Part shown: positions 62,109-64,000 of the stretch, in pieces
Layout of the letters: each line of letters begins with the position of its first letter
Numbering within the stretch: position 1 is the stretch's first letter
NCBI GenBank assembly: GCA_963834875.1
Contig: CAWIDG010000023.1
Location: forward strand, 48,400 to 112,399
DNA: 64,000 bases
From: DATAGF01 sp963834875
GTDB taxonomy: Bacteria > Actinomycetota > Thermoleophilia > Miltoncostaeales > Miltoncostaeaceae
Reading direction: 5' to 3'
Notes under the pieces: generated by a model
The model's database searches: none
What the model was told of the DNA's origin: nothing
The model's input: only the letters and a program-made list of their open reading frames with translations
Position numbers and translations under genes: made by a program

Positions 62109-63017
62109 GTGCGATTCGGCGCCCACGTGTCCTCATCCGGGGGCATCAGCAAGGCGATCGGGCGGGGCGTCGACCTCGGCTGCGAGAGCCTGCAGATCTT
62201 CACCCACAACCCCCGCACCTGGCGGCCGATCAAGCACACCGACGAGGAGATCGCCGCCTTCCGGGCCGCGGCCGCGGCGGCGGGCATGGGCCCGCTCGTG
62301 AGCCACGGGCTCTACCTCATCAATCTCGGGGCGCCGGACCGCGACGTGCCCACGGGGCCGCCGGGCAAGCCCGCCGTGGCGATGCGCAACATCTACCGCA
62401 CCTCGGTCGAGAGCCTCGTGCAGCACCTGACGACCGGCCACGCGCTGGGGCTGGCCGGGGTGGTCCTGCACGTCGGCTCGTTCAGGGGCTCGACGGAGGA
62501 CGAGGCGATCGCCCGTATCGGCGCGGGCATCGCCGAGGCCCTCGCGGCAGCCGAGGGCGACTGCTGCGTCTACCTCGAGAACACCGCCGGCGCCGGGGAC
62601 ACGATCGGCCGCACCTTCGACCAGCTCCGCGCGGTGGCCGACGCGGTCGGGGTGCCGGAGCGGCTGGCCTTCTGCCTGGACTCCCAGCACCTGTTCGCGT
62701 CCGGGTACCCGGTGCACGAGGAGGGCGGCATCGACCGCGCGCTCGCCGAGTTCGACGAGGTCCTCGGCCTGGACCGGCTGCGCTGCCTGCACCTGAACGA
62801 CTCGAAGGTCGCCTTCGCCTCGAACCGCGACCGCCACGAGAACATCGGCGACGGCGAGATCGGCGAGGAGGGCATCCGGCGCATCCTGGGCCACCCCGAC
62901 CTGCAGGGGCTCCCGGTCATCCTCGAGGTGCCGGGCATGGACGGCACCGGCACCGACCTCGAGAACATGGCGCGCGCCCGGCGCCTGCACGAGGAGGGCC
63001 TCGCGGCCCGCTCTTAG
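62109..63017 (+). CDS. nfo: endonuclease IV (AP endonuclease)
   Basis: The 302-residue protein matches the Nfo TIM barrel with a trinuclear zinc site: FGAHVSSSGGISKAI, VSHGLYLINLGAP, VVLHVGSFRGSTEDEAIARI, YLENTAGAGDTIG (metal Glu), LAFCLDSQHLFASGYPV, CLHLNDSKVAFASNRDRHEN, and VILEVPG near the end. It cleaves DNA at abasic sites in base-excision repair. GTG 62109 lies 18 bases from the divergent gltX start, so the promoters must overlap. Confidence 0.96.
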   Translation: MRFGAHVSSSGGISKAIGRGVDLGCESLQIFTHNPRTWRPIKHTDEEIAAFRAAAAAAGMGPLVSHGLYLINLGAPDRDVPTGPPGKPAVAMRNIYRTSVESLVQHLTTGHALGLAGVVLHVGSFRGSTEDEAIARIGAGIAEALAAAEGDCCVYLENTAGAGDTIGRTFDQLRAVADAVGVPERLAFCLDSQHLFASGYPVHEEGGIDRALAEFDEVLGLDRLRCLHLNDSKVAFASNRDRHENIGDGEIGEEGIRRILGHPDLQGLPVILEVPGMDGTGTDLENMARARRLHEEGLAARS

Positions 63018-63019
63018 GG

Positions 63020-63105
63020 GCGGTTTCAGAAGTCCGTCGCGCGCGCCGCTTTTGGCAACGCGGGGAGTCGATCGCGCGCCTGCGGACGCCGCATTTCGTC
63101 CGTTC
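63020..63105. repeat. IS-end-like repeat (copy 3, partial)
   Basis: GCGGTTTCAGAAGTC (63020-63034) is the inverse of 43085-43099, and 63057-63105 repeats the end of the copies at 26379 and 34229 (GAGTCGATCGCGCGCCTGCG, GCATTTCGTCCG). It starts 3 bases after the nfo stop, so an IS probably inserted there and was lost. Confidence 0.55.
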
Positions 63106-63355
63106 CGACAGTGATCTCAGCGTGCGGCGGGACTACCGCAACCCCGGGCGAAGCGGGAGCCAACACCTCGCCGCCAGACGCCCCAAACTCGTCCGCAGGA
63201 GGCGCTCCGCCGACCGACGCTCGGGCGCTCGCACTCGGGCGAGAGCGGGCGGCTGGCGCCCTGCTTTCCGCGCATTGGAGGGTTGAAGCGATCGCGGGGC
63301 GAATGCGCGGCCTGCGAGGAACGCAAGTCCCGTGCTCAACGTGCGCGGGAGTCGG
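63106..63355. other. no gene seen
   Basis: About 250 bases between the IS-end-like repeat and the CGNR gene. Frames are open on both strands but carry no recognisable protein. Confidence 0.4.
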
Positions 63356-63904
63356 TCAGCGTCTCTCGGTGGGTGAGCTGGCGCGCGAGGCGGCGCGGTA
63401 GCGTCGTTGTCGCTCGCGATTCCCGCAGGGCGATTCGGCATGCCAGCGCCGCGTGCCGGACCGCGTCGTGTCGTAGAAGACGAGCCTGCAGGCGGGCCGC
63501 TCGCAGCGCTTCAGGCGCGTTACGTCGATCTCGCCAAGCTCCAAAGCGAGCTTGCGAGCGAGCGTGGCCGCGGGCGTGGGTTCGCTCCACTCGAGCCGCG
63601 AGCGCAACCTCTGACTCTCGCCCCCCTCGAGCCGCACCCGCGCGATGCTCGGCTGCGCGAGCTTGGTCAGCCGCGCAGCCGGCCGGGCGACCGAGCGCCC
63701 GCTCAGAAGACCGTCCACCAGCTGAACGACCGTCGTGTGCAGCTCGCGGAGCGCGCCAAGCTGGGAGGTGCCCAGGCGCGGGAGCGAGAGCGCTTGCGCC
63801 GCTGTCGCCGGGCCGGCGAGCGGGTCGGGGTGGATCATGGGACCGCGGTCCGGCTTTCGCGGAACGGTCAGGTTGGCGAGCCCCAGCAGCGTGTCTGGCG
63901 TCAT
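63356..63904 (-). CDS. CGNR zinc-finger (ABATE-domain) regulator
   Basis: The C-terminal 45 residues (LKRCERPACRLVFYDTTRSG, TRRWHAESPCGNRERQRRYR) are the CGNR zinc finger, with Cys residues spaced as in stress regulators of that family, although the usual RRWC is RRWH here. The N-terminal helical domain (LGALRELHTTVVQLVDGLLS) is ABATE-like. The start at ATG 63904 overlaps the preceding stop (ATGA). Its N-terminus is shorter than usual, so part may be missing or frameshifted. Confidence 0.75.
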   Translation of the reverse strand: MTPDTLLGLANLTVPRKPDRGPMIHPDPLAGPATAAQALSLPRLGTSQLGALRELHTTVVQLVDGLLSGRSVARPAARLTKLAQPSIARVRLEGGESQRLRSRLEWSEPTPAATLARKLALELGEIDVTRLKRCERPACRLVFYDTTRSGTRRWHAESPCGNRERQRRYRAASRASSPTERR

Positions 63905-64000
63905 CCCCCACCAGACACGGCGTGGCCGAGGAACCGTGTCCGCGGGCGCGAGACGAGCTCGTTCGCACGCCGCGCCTTGGGGTGGTTGGCGTACTCGTGC
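63901..64000 (-). CDS. partial gene, C-terminal end
   Basis: The window edge cuts a minus-strand gene whose last 32 codons (EYANHPKARRANELVSRPRT, RFLGHAVSGGG) end at TGA 63901, overlapping the CGNR start. The family cannot be recognised from this tail. Confidence 0.5.
   Translation of the reverse strand, partial: HEYANHPKARRANELVSRPRTRFLGHAVSGGG

Noticed and set aside
1..64000. CRISPR array or cas genes
   Set aside because: No regularly spaced repeats of 24-40 bases and no Cas-like proteins were seen; the 12-base iterons are too short and too few.

Overview
This window is very GC-rich (visibly around 70%) bacterial DNA with actinobacterial gene content: a SARP-type BTAD regulator with a large ATPase, HxlR and TetR regulators, a Streptomyces-like CslA/GlxA/GH6 polysaccharide locus, encapsulin with encapsulated ferritin, and a MobF relaxase. 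The most likely source is an Actinomycetota chromosome, perhaps a Thermoleophilia/Solirubrobacterales-like lineage; the phylum is a fair inference, the order only a guess. Many otherwise convincing proteins are split by single-base frameshifts, inside and outside the mobile region, so consensus errors from a long-read or metagenome assembly are a serious alternative to real decay. Frameshifted genes are annotated over their full inferred span and the shift is stated.

Layout. 0-4.5 kb: a STAS protein, Hsp20, then poorly coding DNA with orphan or phage-like genes ending at tRNA-Thr(TGT). 4.6-9 kb: a minus-strand operon msrB-nagZ-moeA-membrane protein, and a divergent NlpC/P60 hydrolase. 9.1-14 kb: a secreted Asp/Gly repeat protein, an acetolactate-synthase-like TPP enzyme, a collapsed flavin monooxygenase and an aldehyde dehydrogenase. 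14-22 kb: a membrane protein, an SRPBCC protein, a BTAD/ATPase regulator, a small membrane protein coupled to FabF, and a divergent OmpR-type two-component system whose kinase 3' end is overrun by an insertion sequence. 22.1-24.4 kb: an IS481-like element with an IS110-like element inserted inside its transposase gene. 24.5-25.6 kb: a small membrane protein, a glutaredoxin-like protein and a DUF1801 protein.

25.9-49.8 kb: an integrated mobilizable element. An exact 43-bp copy of the 3' part of tRNA-Pro(TGG) lies at 25897-25939, and the intact tRNA is at 49770-49842. Next to the tRNA are a tyrosine integrase, an excisionase-like protein, an XRE/nucleotidyltransferase-like protein, a DUF6883/DUF4926-like cassette and a MobF relaxase-helicase. 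The cargo is redox and detoxification genes, each set with its own TetR or HxlR regulator, separated by IS debris.

49.9-57 kb: a cellulose-like polysaccharide locus, reading GH6 glucanase, GlxA-like copper radical oxidase and CslA-like GT2 synthase with a PilZ domain, with a divergent GH26 glycanase. 56.8-58.9 kb: a rhodanese divergent from a MarR regulator over a palindrome, then a TerC transporter behind a yybP-ykoY (Mn2+) riboswitch. 58.9-63 kb: a tightly packed operon gltX, Coa1-like protein, encapsulated ferritin, encapsulin shell, and divergent nfo. 63-64 kb: an IS-end-like repeat, a CGNR zinc-finger regulator and the end of a further gene.

Themes: iron storage and manganese homeostasis (EncFtn/encapsulin, Mn riboswitch-TerC), repair and redox protection (MsrB, Nfo, glutaredoxin, rhodanese), cell-surface glycan synthesis, and one large mobile element with accessory detoxification genes.
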